Assembly: GCA_027621405.1 (NCBI GenBank)
Contig: JAQCBT010000009.1
Coordinates: forward strand, 105,801-169,800
Source of the DNA: Pseudomonadota bacterium
GTDB taxonomy: Bacteria; Pseudomonadota; Gammaproteobacteria; Pseudomonadales; Pseudohongiellaceae
Reading direction: 5' to 3'
DNA: 64,000 bases
Position 1 is the stretch's first letter. Each line of letters starts with the position of its first letter. This document shows, piece by piece, positions 17,326 through 26,182 of the stretch. The notes below the pieces were generated by a model, which was not told where the DNA came from, did no database searches, and worked only from the letters and a program-made list of their open reading frames with translations. A program made the translations under genes and the position numbers.

Positions 17326-17411
17326 TACTTGCTTACTCCCGAATTTCTGGTGTCAGGTTACAGTGATGGCGCGTGTTTAAGGGCGCCATGGTTACAATTC
17401 TTGCATCGGCC

Positions 17412-17434
17412 GTGTTGCCTTCGCCTAGCAACAC
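17412..17434. promoter_or_regulatory. Inverted repeat upstream of pomA
   Basis: GTGTTGC (17412-17418) and GCAACAC (17428-17434) form a perfect 7-bp inverted repeat with a 9-nt centre. It sits between the tandem decamer and the GCCGAT element in the gap shared by pomA and the divergent lipoprotein gene, so it could be a dimer-binding operator. Confidence 0.4.
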
Positions 17435-17436
17435 AC

Positions 17437-17458
17437 TGCATCAATTGGTATCAATGCC
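17437..17458. promoter_or_regulatory. Tandem decamer operator candidate, site 2 (pomA / lipoprotein gap)
   Basis: GCATCAATTGGTATCAATG holds ATCAAT at 17440-17445 and again at 17450-17455, exactly 10 bp apart. Read toward pomA it is CATTGATACC then AATTGATGCA. It is placed about 27 bp upstream of the GCCGAT element, a position used by activators of the OmpR class. Confidence 0.6.
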
Positions 17459-17547
17459 TAATGCAGGCTTGCTTTGACAGAACAATCACGTAGTTTGAGT
17501 CCCACTATCTCGATCCTGTGGAATCTCTCCATTTGCTGCGCTTTATC

Positions 17548-18084
17548 ATGGCCAATCGACACAAGCTTTTGAAAACTGTAGTGCTACTAGGCCTTGGCTC
17601 CGCGCTTTCGACTTGCGACTTCGTTGCGGAACCCCCGCTCTGTGGCGATTACTTCGGTGGCGGAGAAACACCGGGCTTCAGCATCAACGCCAATGGCCTT
17701 GCCCAGCACCTGGATACTGGCACCAGCTGGTATCGATGCCCGGCAGGCATGACCTTTGCGGCAAGCCGGTGTCGCGGCGAGATGCTGCTCGCCACCTGGG
17801 ATGAAGCGATGGCCTATGCCCTTGAATTCTCAGAATCCAGTGGTCGCAACTGGCGCCTGCCGGAAAATGACGAATTACTCGCTATTCAGGAAAGCAGCTG
17901 CCGTAATCCCGCAATCAATCATTTCGTGTTTCCGGGCATTGATGTTGCCAATCACTGGACATCCAGCGAGACCTGGCACAACGAGGCCTTTCGCTGCGCC
18001 GTCTATACCTACCAGGGAGATCTCTCCTGCCGGGAATTCCGCAATAATGCCTATCCCTTCTTGTTGGTACTGGACAACAATTAG
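17548..18084 (+). CDS. Lipoprotein with DUF1566/Lcl-type domain
   Basis: About 178 residues from the ATG at 17548 (a GTG at 17518 would add ten residues; neither has a clear ribosome site). A hydrophobic leader ends in a possible lipobox (LGSALSTC). The body has the DUF1566 pattern: LATWDEAMAYALE, GRNWRLPENDELLAIQES, HWTSSETWH. These domains are small cysteine-containing C-lectin-like folds on secreted proteins. The function is unknown. It is divergent from pomA and shares its upstream region, including the tandem decamer. Confidence 0.65.
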   Translation: MANRHKLLKTVVLLGLGSALSTCDFVAEPPLCGDYFGGGETPGFSINANGLAQHLDTGTSWYRCPAGMTFAASRCRGEMLLATWDEAMAYALEFSESSGRNWRLPENDELLAIQESSCRNPAINHFVFPGIDVANHWTSSETWHNEAFRCAVYTYQGDLSCREFRNNAYPFLLVLDNN

Positions 18085-18092
18085 GCCTTGAA

Positions 18093-18368
18093 TTACACCT
18101 TGAGGTTGATGCGATTGGATTTCCTGCCTCTCGATGACTTGCCGGCGTCTTCACCCTGCTCATCAGATCGTGGACTCTGAAAACTATTGCAGTGTCGCCC
18201 ATCTACACTGAATACCACCTGACTAGGCAATTGCTGACTCTTGAAATTGAAAGCGCGACAACCATAGCGCTGGCTCAAATCCCAGGTCATATAGAAATAC
18301 TTGCACTCTGCGCACTGGGGTTCTCTGCCGACACCCTGCCCAAAGTCATCATCGTCGCCAGAATTCAT
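18093..18368 (-). CDS. Small conserved protein with paired cysteines
   Basis: 91 residues. It has CAECKYFYMTWDLSQRYGCR, AFNFKS, LPSQVV and a later GRHCNSF, giving two CxxC/C-type groups that could bind a metal. This pattern is familiar from small uncharacterised proteobacterial proteins. The C-terminus is basic and disordered. It overlaps the upstream gene by 20 nt and follows fliD at the end of the long flg transcript. No function is assigned. Confidence 0.6.
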   Translation of the reverse strand: MNSGDDDDFGQGVGREPQCAECKYFYMTWDLSQRYGCRAFNFKSQQLPSQVVFSVDGRHCNSFQSPRSDEQGEDAGKSSRGRKSNRINLKV

Positions 18369-18561
18369 CGTAGGCTTTCCAGGCTACCAAAGCGACAAAG
18401 GCAACACCGATGATGACTGCAAAAATATTGGTGAGCAGTACTCCCTGCAAGGCCTCTGCCTCCTGGCCGAGCATCATCAGTATGACGATCGGCACACCAA
18501 TCATCAGATAGATCCGGATGATACGGCACATCGCACAATCACTCTTGTTGCCTTTTTCCAT
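18349..18561 (-). CDS. Small two-helix membrane protein
   Basis: 70 residues with two hydrophobic helices (IIRIYLMIGVPIVILMML and LLTNIFAVIIGVAFVALVAW) and a CAMC pair near the N-terminus. It lies between fliD and the cysteine-containing protein, overlapping the latter by 20 nt, so they are probably co-translated. The family is not recognised. Confidence 0.55.
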   Translation of the reverse strand: MEKGNKSDCAMCRIIRIYLMIGVPIVILMMLGQEAEALQGVLLTNIFAVIIGVAFVALVAWKAYDEFWRR

Positions 18562-18599
18562 AGCTACCCTGTGTTTCTTAAGCTGTCCTGCGGCATGTC

Positions 18600-20030
18600 T
18601 TAGTTATTACTGTTTCTCATGGCCTCGAATTGGCCCTTCAGATAGTCACCCACGCCCTGGGTTTTTTCGACAAAGGCTTCCATCGCGGCAAATTGCTGCA
18701 CATAGCGCATTCGGGCAGACTCCAGCCTCTCTTCCAGACGATCGAGTTGGGTCTGATAGTCAGTGACCTGATTCTCGGCCGTGTCTATACGTAATTGCAG
18801 TATACCGTTACTCTCCAAAAGCGCCTCGAGTTGATCGGCTGCATCAGACCCAAGGCCCTGGTCACCGCCGCTGTAGCTATCCTCGGCATTGGTCCCAGCA
18901 GACAGCATCTGTATCACATCGTCACTGCTGTCAGCCATGACTTGATCGAACACTGTTTCGTCAAGTGCCAGGCTACCGTCACGCTGGAAGATCAATCCCA
19001 GATCCTTCAGCGTAGAAACCCCGCCACTCGCCGTAGTGGACACTTCTTCAAACAGGTCTCTTACCTGTCGCAGGAGGGAGTTTGTCAGCGACTTGTCTCG
19101 CTGCAAGGACCCAGAGTATTCACTGGCACTGGAATCCGGACTCACCAATTCGGTCACAATGGTTTGCAAGTCATTGTACCTGAGTACCAGATCATCGATG
19201 GCATCACGCAGTGGCTGTGTCGATTGACGTACGCTGATGGTCTGGGCACTACCACCCGCCTCCTTCAATTCCAGGCTCAGACCAGTGATGACATCATTCA
19301 CCGTGTTGCTGGCCCGCTCTATCCCGGTGAGACCGTTGACCGAGAATTGCGCATTCCCGGCACTCACCAACAGATTGGCGGCATCAGCGAAACCGAGGCC
19401 GGCCACATTGGCTATGCTAAAACTGTTATCGGCACCCGTTTCACCTTCCACGAGAATATACCAGTCATCACCTTCAGCACTCTTGTTGACCAGGGTCGCG
19501 GTGAGGCCCGTATCAGACTCGTTTATGGCATCCACGACACCGGCAGGCGTTGTGTCCGATACACTGATGCTATGGCTGACAGGGTCGGTCGCACCCACAC
19601 TCACGGTGAGGGCGAAATCAACGCCTCCGTTCAGGGTCTCGGAGACACTGCTGAAGCTGGCTGATCGCAAGGTCTGGGCGCTGGCGAGTTGCGAGACAGC
19701 GATCTGATAGACACCCGCACGGGCCGTGCTATCCGCAGTCGCGGATAACACCGATGTATCTGCCGCTTCTACCTGATTGGCGATTAAAGAGGAATAATTA
19801 CCCAGACTGCTAAACCCCTGGCGTAGCGAACCCAGCCCCGAAGACACCAGGCCATAGCCAGAAATACTGGCTTCCACAGATGCCTGACGCGCCTTGACCT
19901 GATCGATTCGCGGTGAATTCTCCGCCTCCGCCAGACTGCGGGCCAGCGCCTGCACATCAACTCCAGAGCCCAATTGCAGGGATTGAATAATGGTTGAGGC
20001 CTGGCTTTTAGCGTCATCGACCGTCGCCAT
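18600..20030 (-). CDS. fliD: FliD, filament cap / hook-associated protein 2
   Basis: 476 residues. The FliD N-terminus (GSGVDVQALARSLAEAENSP, then a coiled coil ARQASVEASISGYGLVSSGL) and C-terminus (LDRLEERLESARMRYVQQFA, MEAFVEK) are clear. The central adhesive/hypervariable part has hook-IN repeats (ATADSTARAGVYQIAVSQLA). FliD caps the growing filament and helps flagellin fold. It begins 25 nt after flgL, so it appears to be the distal gene of the flgB operon rather than being next to fliS. Confidence 0.94.
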   Translation of the reverse strand: MATVDDAKSQASTIIQSLQLGSGVDVQALARSLAEAENSPRIDQVKARQASVEASISGYGLVSSGLGSLRQGFSSLGNYSSLIANQVEAADTSVLSATADSTARAGVYQIAVSQLASAQTLRSASFSSVSETLNGGVDFALTVSVGATDPVSHSISVSDTTPAGVVDAINESDTGLTATLVNKSAEGDDWYILVEGETGADNSFSIANVAGLGFADAANLLVSAGNAQFSVNGLTGIERASNTVNDVITGLSLELKEAGGSAQTISVRQSTQPLRDAIDDLVLRYNDLQTIVTELVSPDSSASEYSGSLQRDKSLTNSLLRQVRDLFEEVSTTASGGVSTLKDLGLIFQRDGSLALDETVFDQVMADSSDDVIQMLSAGTNAEDSYSGGDQGLGSDAADQLEALLESNGILQLRIDTAENQVTDYQTQLDRLEERLESARMRYVQQFAAMEAFVEKTQGVGDYLKGQFEAMRNSNN

Positions 20031-20055
20031 AGGATTGTTCCTTCAGAGTTTCAGG

Positions 20056-20976
20056 TTATCGGAGATAATTGAACAGACTTAATTGCGTGACCTTGGCAAT
20101 GGTGCTCTGGGCTGCCTCGAGTGCCAGCATCTCCGATGAAAGTTCCGTAACGGCAGTGTTGTAATCCAGATTTCGTTCACTGGAGAGTAAGGACTCCACC
20201 ACCAGCTTCTTGTCCTCGATGATTTCCTTCTTGGATTCGACCACCGTCCTGCGCAAGCCTATATCAACCAGCAACTGCTGCAGGTTACTAGCTACGGTAT
20301 CGAGCTCGCTCAGCGCTCTTTGCATGACCTCGGTATCCGAAGTGTCGACGGCCGTGGCGAAATCATCCAGCACAGCAAACGCGGCGACCTTCACCGGCCC
20401 CGCATCGCTGGCTCGTACAAGATCCGGCAGCAGTGTGTTGCCATCGATATTTATCGTAAGTCGATTGCCTTCATCAACATCCACCTGAATACGGGTTTGA
20501 TCACCCCGGTAGACCACAGCGCCCCCTTCATTTTCCACAAAGGGTCGGGTCGTACTCTTGATACCGGAGAAATAGTAATTGCCGTTGCCATCCCTGGAAT
20601 TCGCCAGTGCCATGATCTCATCCCGATAGCCTCTGATTTCTACCGCAATGGCCTGCCTGTCGAGACTGTTGTAGGTGTCATTCGCAGCCCTCACCGCCAG
20701 TTCCTGCATACGCGACAACATCTTTTCCATACCGCCAACAGCCGTCTCCTGCTGCAACAAACGCCCATCGAGAGCAGTCAGATTTTCCAGATACACTTCC
20801 TGGCGATTCAGGGTTGATTGCAATTGCAGCGATCTGGCGGCCAGATCTGGCTCAGCACTGGGTTTGACCATATTGTCGCCCGTGGCAAGTTTGGCCTGCC
20901 ATTCGGCAATCTTGCCCTGCTGATTACCCATGTAGCGGGTCAACATATTGAAGTACTGATTCGTGGAGATTTTCAT
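20056..20976 (-). CDS. flgL: FlgL, hook-filament junction protein HAP3
   Basis: 306 residues. It starts MKISTNQYFNMLTRYMGNQQ, with a flagellin-like N-terminal helix (KLATGDNMVKPSAEPDLAAR) and C-terminus (LNYNTAVTELSSEM-like, TIAKVTQLSLFNYLR). It forms the second ring between hook and filament. It lies 11 nt after flgK and 25 nt before fliD. Confidence 0.94.
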   Translation of the reverse strand: MKISTNQYFNMLTRYMGNQQGKIAEWQAKLATGDNMVKPSAEPDLAARSLQLQSTLNRQEVYLENLTALDGRLLQQETAVGGMEKMLSRMQELAVRAANDTYNSLDRQAIAVEIRGYRDEIMALANSRDGNGNYYFSGIKSTTRPFVENEGGAVVYRGDQTRIQVDVDEGNRLTINIDGNTLLPDLVRASDAGPVKVAAFAVLDDFATAVDTSDTEVMQRALSELDTVASNLQQLLVDIGLRRTVVESKKEIIEDKKLVVESLLSSERNLDYNTAVTELSSEMLALEAAQSTIAKVTQLSLFNYLR

Positions 20977-20987
20977 CGCGGGAGCTC

Positions 20988-23918
20988 CTAGCGACCCACG
21001 CCAAGAATGGCGTCAAACAGGCGCGTCGATACTTGAATAACCTGGGCAGCCGCCTGGTAGGCCTGCTGGAACCGAATCAGGTCTGCCGCTTCCTGGTCCA
21101 GGCTCACACCGGATACCCGGGCACGGGACTCTTCGGCCTGATCATAGACTACCTGTAACGCATCGCGAGACAACTGCGAGAGCTGCGAGACTGTGCCTAC
21201 CTTGCTAACCTGATCGACATAGAACTGTGCAGCAGTCATATCATCAATCAAGGGTTCCTCCGCCAGCCCGATCAAGGCCAACAAAGTGCGATTATCACCG
21301 CTGGCATCCAGGTTAGGTCGAATCTCGAAGCGCTCTCCCGCTTGTGGTTGCAGGTCGAATCGTACCTGGCTGTCGAGAAGCGCGATGCCGGAGTCATGGT
21401 CGTATACTGCTTTGCGCAAGAGATCGCCTGTACTCAGATCACGTAATTCATAATCACCATCATCCCCGAATACGATCGAATAGCTGCGCTCGTTCGAGGG
21501 TGGCGCTGGCGGTAGCAGACTACCGACTGACACCGTGAGCTGAGTCGAAGTGCTTGTAGAGTCACTTACATAAACTTGCAGATTGCTGTCGCGCCGCCCA
21601 TTGCCATAGATGCCCGTCGCCAGCCCAAGTCGCGACAGGTCCGCGGGACGGCCGCGATCGCTTGCCGGATCGCTAAAGCCAAAGGCGATCTGCTCGCCTT
21701 CCAACCTCAACTTACCGGTGACCAGGGTTTCTTCCCAGCCAAGACTGTTAAGGCTAGCCAGCCCTTCCGCCGATCCAAGCAGAATGTTTTCTCCCTCGGC
21801 GCCAGGTCTGTTGCGCAGGTTGAGATAGCCCTCAGCATCGAGCCAGGCTTCCACGCCACTCTCATCGATGTTGGCGTTAATGGCGCTTACCAGCTGCTGC
21901 GGTTCTCCATCCTCACCTACATTAAGACCGGCAAATACCGTGACGCCGTTGAGCACGAGACTATTCTGGTAGTTGAGACTGTCCGCAGCAATACGAATAC
22001 TGTTCTCGGCGCTGGCCGTCACGCCGGTGGCCTCACTCTGGGCATTTAACCAGGTGGCAATATCAGCTGCACTCAGGGTTGCATCTGCAGCCAGCTGCAG
22101 CGCATCCAGCGCGGTACCGTTGAGAGTCAGGTCGCCGGCTGCAATAAGTTCGCTCACCCCGCCGGTGGTGTTAAGTTGACGGGGAATAGTAGCGCTTATC
22201 GCGGCCTGCTCTGCCCGGAAACCATAGAATAGTCCGGAATCCCCGGCATTCAGCGATTCATTTGTATACAGACTCGCCGCTTTGAAGGCACCACTTTTTT
22301 GCAGTTGATCGATAGCTACTGCGTCCATTTCTGTTCCCGCTAACTGCACGAAGTCGTCGGTAAACACTTGCAGCTGTTGTTCGGAGTCAACTGGTGGTTG
22401 GAAACTAACCACAAAGTCGCTTAGGTCCTTTGCCACGCTGATCGCCGGCGCCGCATAGCGTGTGCTGGCCGCGATCTGCATGGTGCGTCCTGGCATATCC
22501 GCAAGCGCAGTACCGCTCGTGAGCGGCGCTGCCTCGGCGAGTCGATCAAATTCGATGTCGTAGGCGCGCTGGTTATTGATGCCGGCCTCGGCAATCAGCC
22601 TGCCCCCGGCAGCAACCAGTGCTGGCTCATCAAGCGCCACGCGCATCGTCATGGCCGAGCCGGTCATCGCCGTAATCAAATAACTCTTGCCTTGCTCCGG
22701 CACCTGGGCGAACCGCAGCTCCAGATCCTGAACGCGCACGGTATACGATCCATTCTGTTGCTCGCCGCCAATCTGACCAAGATCCTTGCCATCTCCGTCC
22801 TGAATGAGCCATTGGTCTGCACCGGCGTAGGTTACTAATAGTGGTTCGATGGGCTCAGGGTTTGCACGCAGGCTCTGTACTGTGACCTCACCCGCCAGTT
22901 GCCCCGCCGAATCCAGCGCCTCAATCCGCTGCCCAATAGAGAACAAATCCAGGCCAGTCTGGTTTTCCAGGTTGCTGCCCGCGGCATGCACCGTATTGGC
23001 CTCCCTGACGAAGGTCTCGGCAAATCGATCCATATTCTGCATTAAGGGACTGAGCACCTCACCACGGAACGAAACCAAACCACCGAGCTCGCCGCCAGGT
23101 GGTGGCGATATGCCAATCGCCGCCCCATAGGCATCCACTACGAAGGCATGACTAGCCGTATCCTGGGGCGACATGATCACGTCCAGACGACGCACGTCAC
23201 TGCGGGACACCAGCCAGGCATGACTGGAGGACCCTGCCAGACGCACTGCTACTTCGCCATTGGCGGCCTCATCCACTTTGAGATTGGCGAGGTCAGCCAT
23301 GTCACGCAGGAGATTATCGCGCTGATCCAGCAAGGTAGGTGCCTGTCGCTCCAGGGTGCTGGACTTACCGAGCTCGAGATTGACCTGGGCCAACTGACCC
23401 ATGAGGTTATTCAGTTTTTCTACTACCGTTCGCAGGGCACTGGCAGAATCATCATTGACGCCAGCCAGTTGTGACGCGATGTCATGCGTACGTCCGGACA
23501 GGTAGTCAGCCGCCGACAGCAGGCTACCACGCAGGGCTCGAGACCCTGGGTCCACAGCCAACTTGTTGACGCTTTCAAAAAAGCGATCCAGCGCGCTGGT
23601 TAAAGCACTACTTTCATCGCCCATGATGTCGAGTATTCGATTGCTGTAGTCAACCATTGGATTCTGGGCACTGAGCTGACTCTTGCTCTGTCGCAGATTA
23701 CCCTCGATGAATTGATCATAGTTACGTTTGACGGCAACCAGCCGGGAACCTGTTCCGATCGAATGGACGCCCTGCTTGCCCGGCGTATTCTCGGTAGTAA
23801 TAGCCTCCTGACGCGAATAGCCCTCGGTATTCAGGTTTGCGATATTATTACTGACTGTCGACAGGGCCTGACGGTAGACCTGGGTAGCCGAGGCGCCTAT
23901 GGAGATCAAATCAGCCAT
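20988..23918 (-). CDS. flgK: FlgK, hook-filament junction protein HAP1, unusually long
   Basis: 976 residues, against about 550-680 in most gammaproteobacteria. The N-terminus is typical (LISIGASATQVYRQALSTVS, NNIANLNTEGYSRQE), and so is the C-terminus (SGVSLDQEAADLIRFQQAYQ, AAAQVIQVSTRLFD). The extra ~300 residues are in the central surface-exposed region (about 330-850) and are acidic and rich in Ala, Leu and Asp. The reading frame is intact. It overlaps flgJ by 8 nt. Confidence 0.94.
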   Translation of the reverse strand: MADLISIGASATQVYRQALSTVSNNIANLNTEGYSRQEAITTENTPGKQGVHSIGTGSRLVAVKRNYDQFIEGNLRQSKSQLSAQNPMVDYSNRILDIMGDESSALTSALDRFFESVNKLAVDPGSRALRGSLLSAADYLSGRTHDIASQLAGVNDDSASALRTVVEKLNNLMGQLAQVNLELGKSSTLERQAPTLLDQRDNLLRDMADLANLKVDEAANGEVAVRLAGSSSHAWLVSRSDVRRLDVIMSPQDTASHAFVVDAYGAAIGISPPPGGELGGLVSFRGEVLSPLMQNMDRFAETFVREANTVHAAGSNLENQTGLDLFSIGQRIEALDSAGQLAGEVTVQSLRANPEPIEPLLVTYAGADQWLIQDGDGKDLGQIGGEQQNGSYTVRVQDLELRFAQVPEQGKSYLITAMTGSAMTMRVALDEPALVAAGGRLIAEAGINNQRAYDIEFDRLAEAAPLTSGTALADMPGRTMQIAASTRYAAPAISVAKDLSDFVVSFQPPVDSEQQLQVFTDDFVQLAGTEMDAVAIDQLQKSGAFKAASLYTNESLNAGDSGLFYGFRAEQAAISATIPRQLNTTGGVSELIAAGDLTLNGTALDALQLAADATLSAADIATWLNAQSEATGVTASAENSIRIAADSLNYQNSLVLNGVTVFAGLNVGEDGEPQQLVSAINANIDESGVEAWLDAEGYLNLRNRPGAEGENILLGSAEGLASLNSLGWEETLVTGKLRLEGEQIAFGFSDPASDRGRPADLSRLGLATGIYGNGRRDSNLQVYVSDSTSTSTQLTVSVGSLLPPAPPSNERSYSIVFGDDGDYELRDLSTGDLLRKAVYDHDSGIALLDSQVRFDLQPQAGERFEIRPNLDASGDNRTLLALIGLAEEPLIDDMTAAQFYVDQVSKVGTVSQLSQLSRDALQVVYDQAEESRARVSGVSLDQEAADLIRFQQAYQAAAQVIQVSTRLFDAILGVGR

Positions 23919-24282
23919 CGTTGCTGTCCGCCTGCTCGTTGCTTACATCACTACCCGGCAGGACACCTGATTTCTCCAGGGTACTATCAATCCACTTACC
24001 CACACCCAGAGACTGACGCATAGCGATAAAGTGCGATACTTCAGTAATAAACATGTCTTCCACGAAGTCCGTCGCCTGACTCTCGAATAACTCGCTCTTC
24101 AGGGGCTGCGAAGCTTCCTTCATGGATTGCAACATCAACTGCATGAAGGCACTCTCAAACTCAGCAGCAACCCTGGAACGAGTCTCCTGATCGCTTCCAG
24201 GGCTACTTGAAGCACGAGAACGCAGATTTGCCAGAGTTGCAAAATCATAGAAGCTTCCGGCAGGTGTAACCGAGCTGGCCAT
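23911..24282 (-). CDS. flgJ: FlgJ, rod-cap protein without the muramidase domain
   Basis: 123 residues, covering only the N-terminal rod-binding domain (VAAEFESAFMQLMLQSMKEA, and MFITEVSHFIAMRQSLGVG). The C-terminal peptidoglycan hydrolase found in enteric and Vibrio FlgJ is absent, so a separate hydrolase must open the cell wall. It is coupled to flgI through TAATG and to flgK by an 8-nt overlap. Confidence 0.9.
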   Translation of the reverse strand: MASSVTPAGSFYDFATLANLRSRASSSPGSDQETRSRVAAEFESAFMQLMLQSMKEASQPLKSELFESQATDFVEDMFITEVSHFIAMRQSLGVGKWIDSTLEKSGVLPGSDVSNEQADSNDG

Positions 24283-25451
24283 TAGATAACCACCAACTCA
24301 GCCTTAAGACTGCCGGATCTTTTCAGCGCCTCAAGAATGGCAATGAGCGCAGATGGTGTTGCACCCACCTGGTTAACCGCATCAACAATGTCCTGCAAAT
24401 CCACACCAGTCTCGAAGACAAACATATTGGCGGTTTCTTCCTCCACCTCAATTTCAGCGTTTTGCACGCCCACGGTAGCCCCATCACTGAAGGGCGCTGG
24501 CTGACTCACCTCGTTGTAAGCCGTCACTCTGACGGTGAGTGTGCCATGTGAAACTGCGGCAGCGGCTACCTGCACAGAGCGATTGATCACCGCTGTGCCG
24601 GTTCGCGAATTAACCACTACCCGGGCCATGGGTTCGCCAGGATCAATATCCATATCCTGTATATCACTGATAAACCCGATCTTCTGTACCGGGTCCATCG
24701 GCACACGCACAGCCACTGAAACACTGTCCATAGGGGTCGCCACTCCCTCGCCATAGGCGGCGTTGATAGCTCCGGCAATTGCGTTGGTAGTGCCGAAGTC
24801 TGCACTGCGTACGTTTAACACTACATGATCGGAGTTTTCAAAGGGGCTCGGTATAAGCCGCTCGACTGTAGCGCCATTGGGAATCCTGCCGGAGGTAGGT
24901 ACACCAATCTCAACACTTGAGCCAGCAGCGTCAACCGATACGCCTGTGACCGTAAGAGGTCCCTGTGCCAGGGCATAGACTTGGCCGTCGATACCGTACA
25001 GTTCGGTCAGCACCAGATTGCCTCCGCGCAGGCTTTCGGCTGTGCCGATAGTTGAAATATTAACGTCGATCTTCTGACCCGGTTTAGCGAATGGCGGCAG
25101 TTCAGCGGTCACCAGCACGGCGGCCACATTGTCCGTTTGCAACGGCCGTTGTGCCGCCTGGGTAACAAGATTGATCAGATTATCGCCCAATTCAAATTCA
25201 GACACCGGCCCATCAACGCTGACACCAAGGCCAGACAAGAGACTTTTCAGACTCTGGCCAGTGATCAGCAGGTCGCGGCCATCACCACTACCTGAAAGTC
25301 CAGCAACCAGGCCGTAGCCGACCAGTTGATTACTGCGCACACCGCCGATATCGGCCAGGTCTTTGATCCGGTCTGCGCTAACCGGGGAACACAATAACGA
25401 CAAAATGCACGCTGCGAAGGCAACAACAGTAGTATTCTTTACAGGATTCAT
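24282..25451 (-). CDS. flgI: FlgI, periplasmic P-ring protein
   Basis: 389 residues from the ATG at 25451, which follows GAGG at a good spacing; an in-frame ATG at 25475 would overlap flgH further. A signal peptide (VVAFAACILSLLCSPVSA) is followed by the mature start DRIKDLADIGGVRSNQLVGY. The C-terminal DIVDAVNQVGATPSALIAIL is conserved. It forms the rod bushing in the peptidoglycan layer together with FlgA. Confidence 0.95.
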   Translation of the reverse strand: MNPVKNTTVVAFAACILSLLCSPVSADRIKDLADIGGVRSNQLVGYGLVAGLSGSGDGRDLLITGQSLKSLLSGLGVSVDGPVSEFELGDNLINLVTQAAQRPLQTDNVAAVLVTAELPPFAKPGQKIDVNISTIGTAESLRGGNLVLTELYGIDGQVYALAQGPLTVTGVSVDAAGSSVEIGVPTSGRIPNGATVERLIPSPFENSDHVVLNVRSADFGTTNAIAGAINAAYGEGVATPMDSVSVAVRVPMDPVQKIGFISDIQDMDIDPGEPMARVVVNSRTGTAVINRSVQVAAAAVSHGTLTVRVTAYNEVSQPAPFSDGATVGVQNAEIEVEEETANMFVFETGVDLQDIVDAVNQVGATPSALIAILEALKRSGSLKAELVVI

Positions 25452-25462
25452 CAGCTTGGTCC

Positions 25463-26182
25463 TCAGAACGGCCACAAGCCGAACAGAATCTTAGTGCCCC
25501 AACCAGGCTTAATTGCACGCGCCAGGTCTCCGGTTCCACTATAGGAAATCTGAGCGCTTGCGATACGATGCGACAACACCGTATTGTTGGGCTGAATGTC
25601 TTCTGGTCTAACCAGTCCCTTGACGCGGATCACTTCACTACCTTCAGTCAACGTGAGTTCCTTTTCTCCAAGAATGACCAGATTGCCATTGGCAAGAACA
25701 TCTACCACGGCAGCGGTGATGGAACCGCGCAATGATGCCGACTGATCTGACACTCCGGTACCCACGCTGCTGAGCGTTGAGCCTCCTGTAGATATTCCGT
25801 CAAAGAAACTGTCACCAGAGAATAATGCCTCTGCCTGGGCAGCACCAAGAACGTCGTTACTGGACTCCCGTTCAGCCGTAATACCATTGGTTCTCGAGGC
25901 TTGGGCAGTTTCGTCAAGAATTACCGTAATGATATCGCCAACTCTAATTTGACCTGCCTGATAGATGCGTTTGGTCGGAAACAACCCAACACCATTATCC
26001 ATGATGCTGCCGGTCACCACTGCCGTTTTCGGAGAAGGCTCCGGATAGGTGAACTGAAAATCAGTTTGTTGTGCGACTGGCGAAGTCAATGCACCTGCAC
26101 ATGAAGTCAATAGCAGAACGGCAGCCGACCAACTGAGAGAGCGAGCGAATGTATTCCTGAACATAGTAGATCTTCTCATCAC
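25463..26182 (-). CDS. flgH: FlgH, outer-membrane L-ring lipoprotein
   Basis: About 239 residues with a lipoprotein signal (WSAAVLLLTSC) and FlgH motifs: RIYQAGQIRVGDIITVILDE, NLVILGEKELTLTEGSEVIR, VKGLVRPEDI. It forms the L-ring in the outer membrane. The frame opens with GTG at 26182 overlapping the flgG stop; ATG at 26179 is equally possible. It ends just inside flgI. Confidence 0.94.
   Translation of the reverse strand: MMRRSTMFRNTFARSLSWSAAVLLLTSCAGALTSPVAQQTDFQFTYPEPSPKTAVVTGSIMDNGVGLFPTKRIYQAGQIRVGDIITVILDETAQASRTNGITAERESSNDVLGAAQAEALFSGDSFFDGISTGGSTLSSVGTGVSDQSASLRGSITAAVVDVLANGNLVILGEKELTLTEGSEVIRVKGLVRPEDIQPNNTVLSHRIASAQISYSGTGDLARAIKPGWGTKILFGLWPF

Noticed and set aside
17403..17433. 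sigma-28 promoter for pomA based on GCCGATGC
   Set aside because: The -10 half is good but no TAAAG-like -35 exists at 11-12 nt; kept only as a -10-like element.
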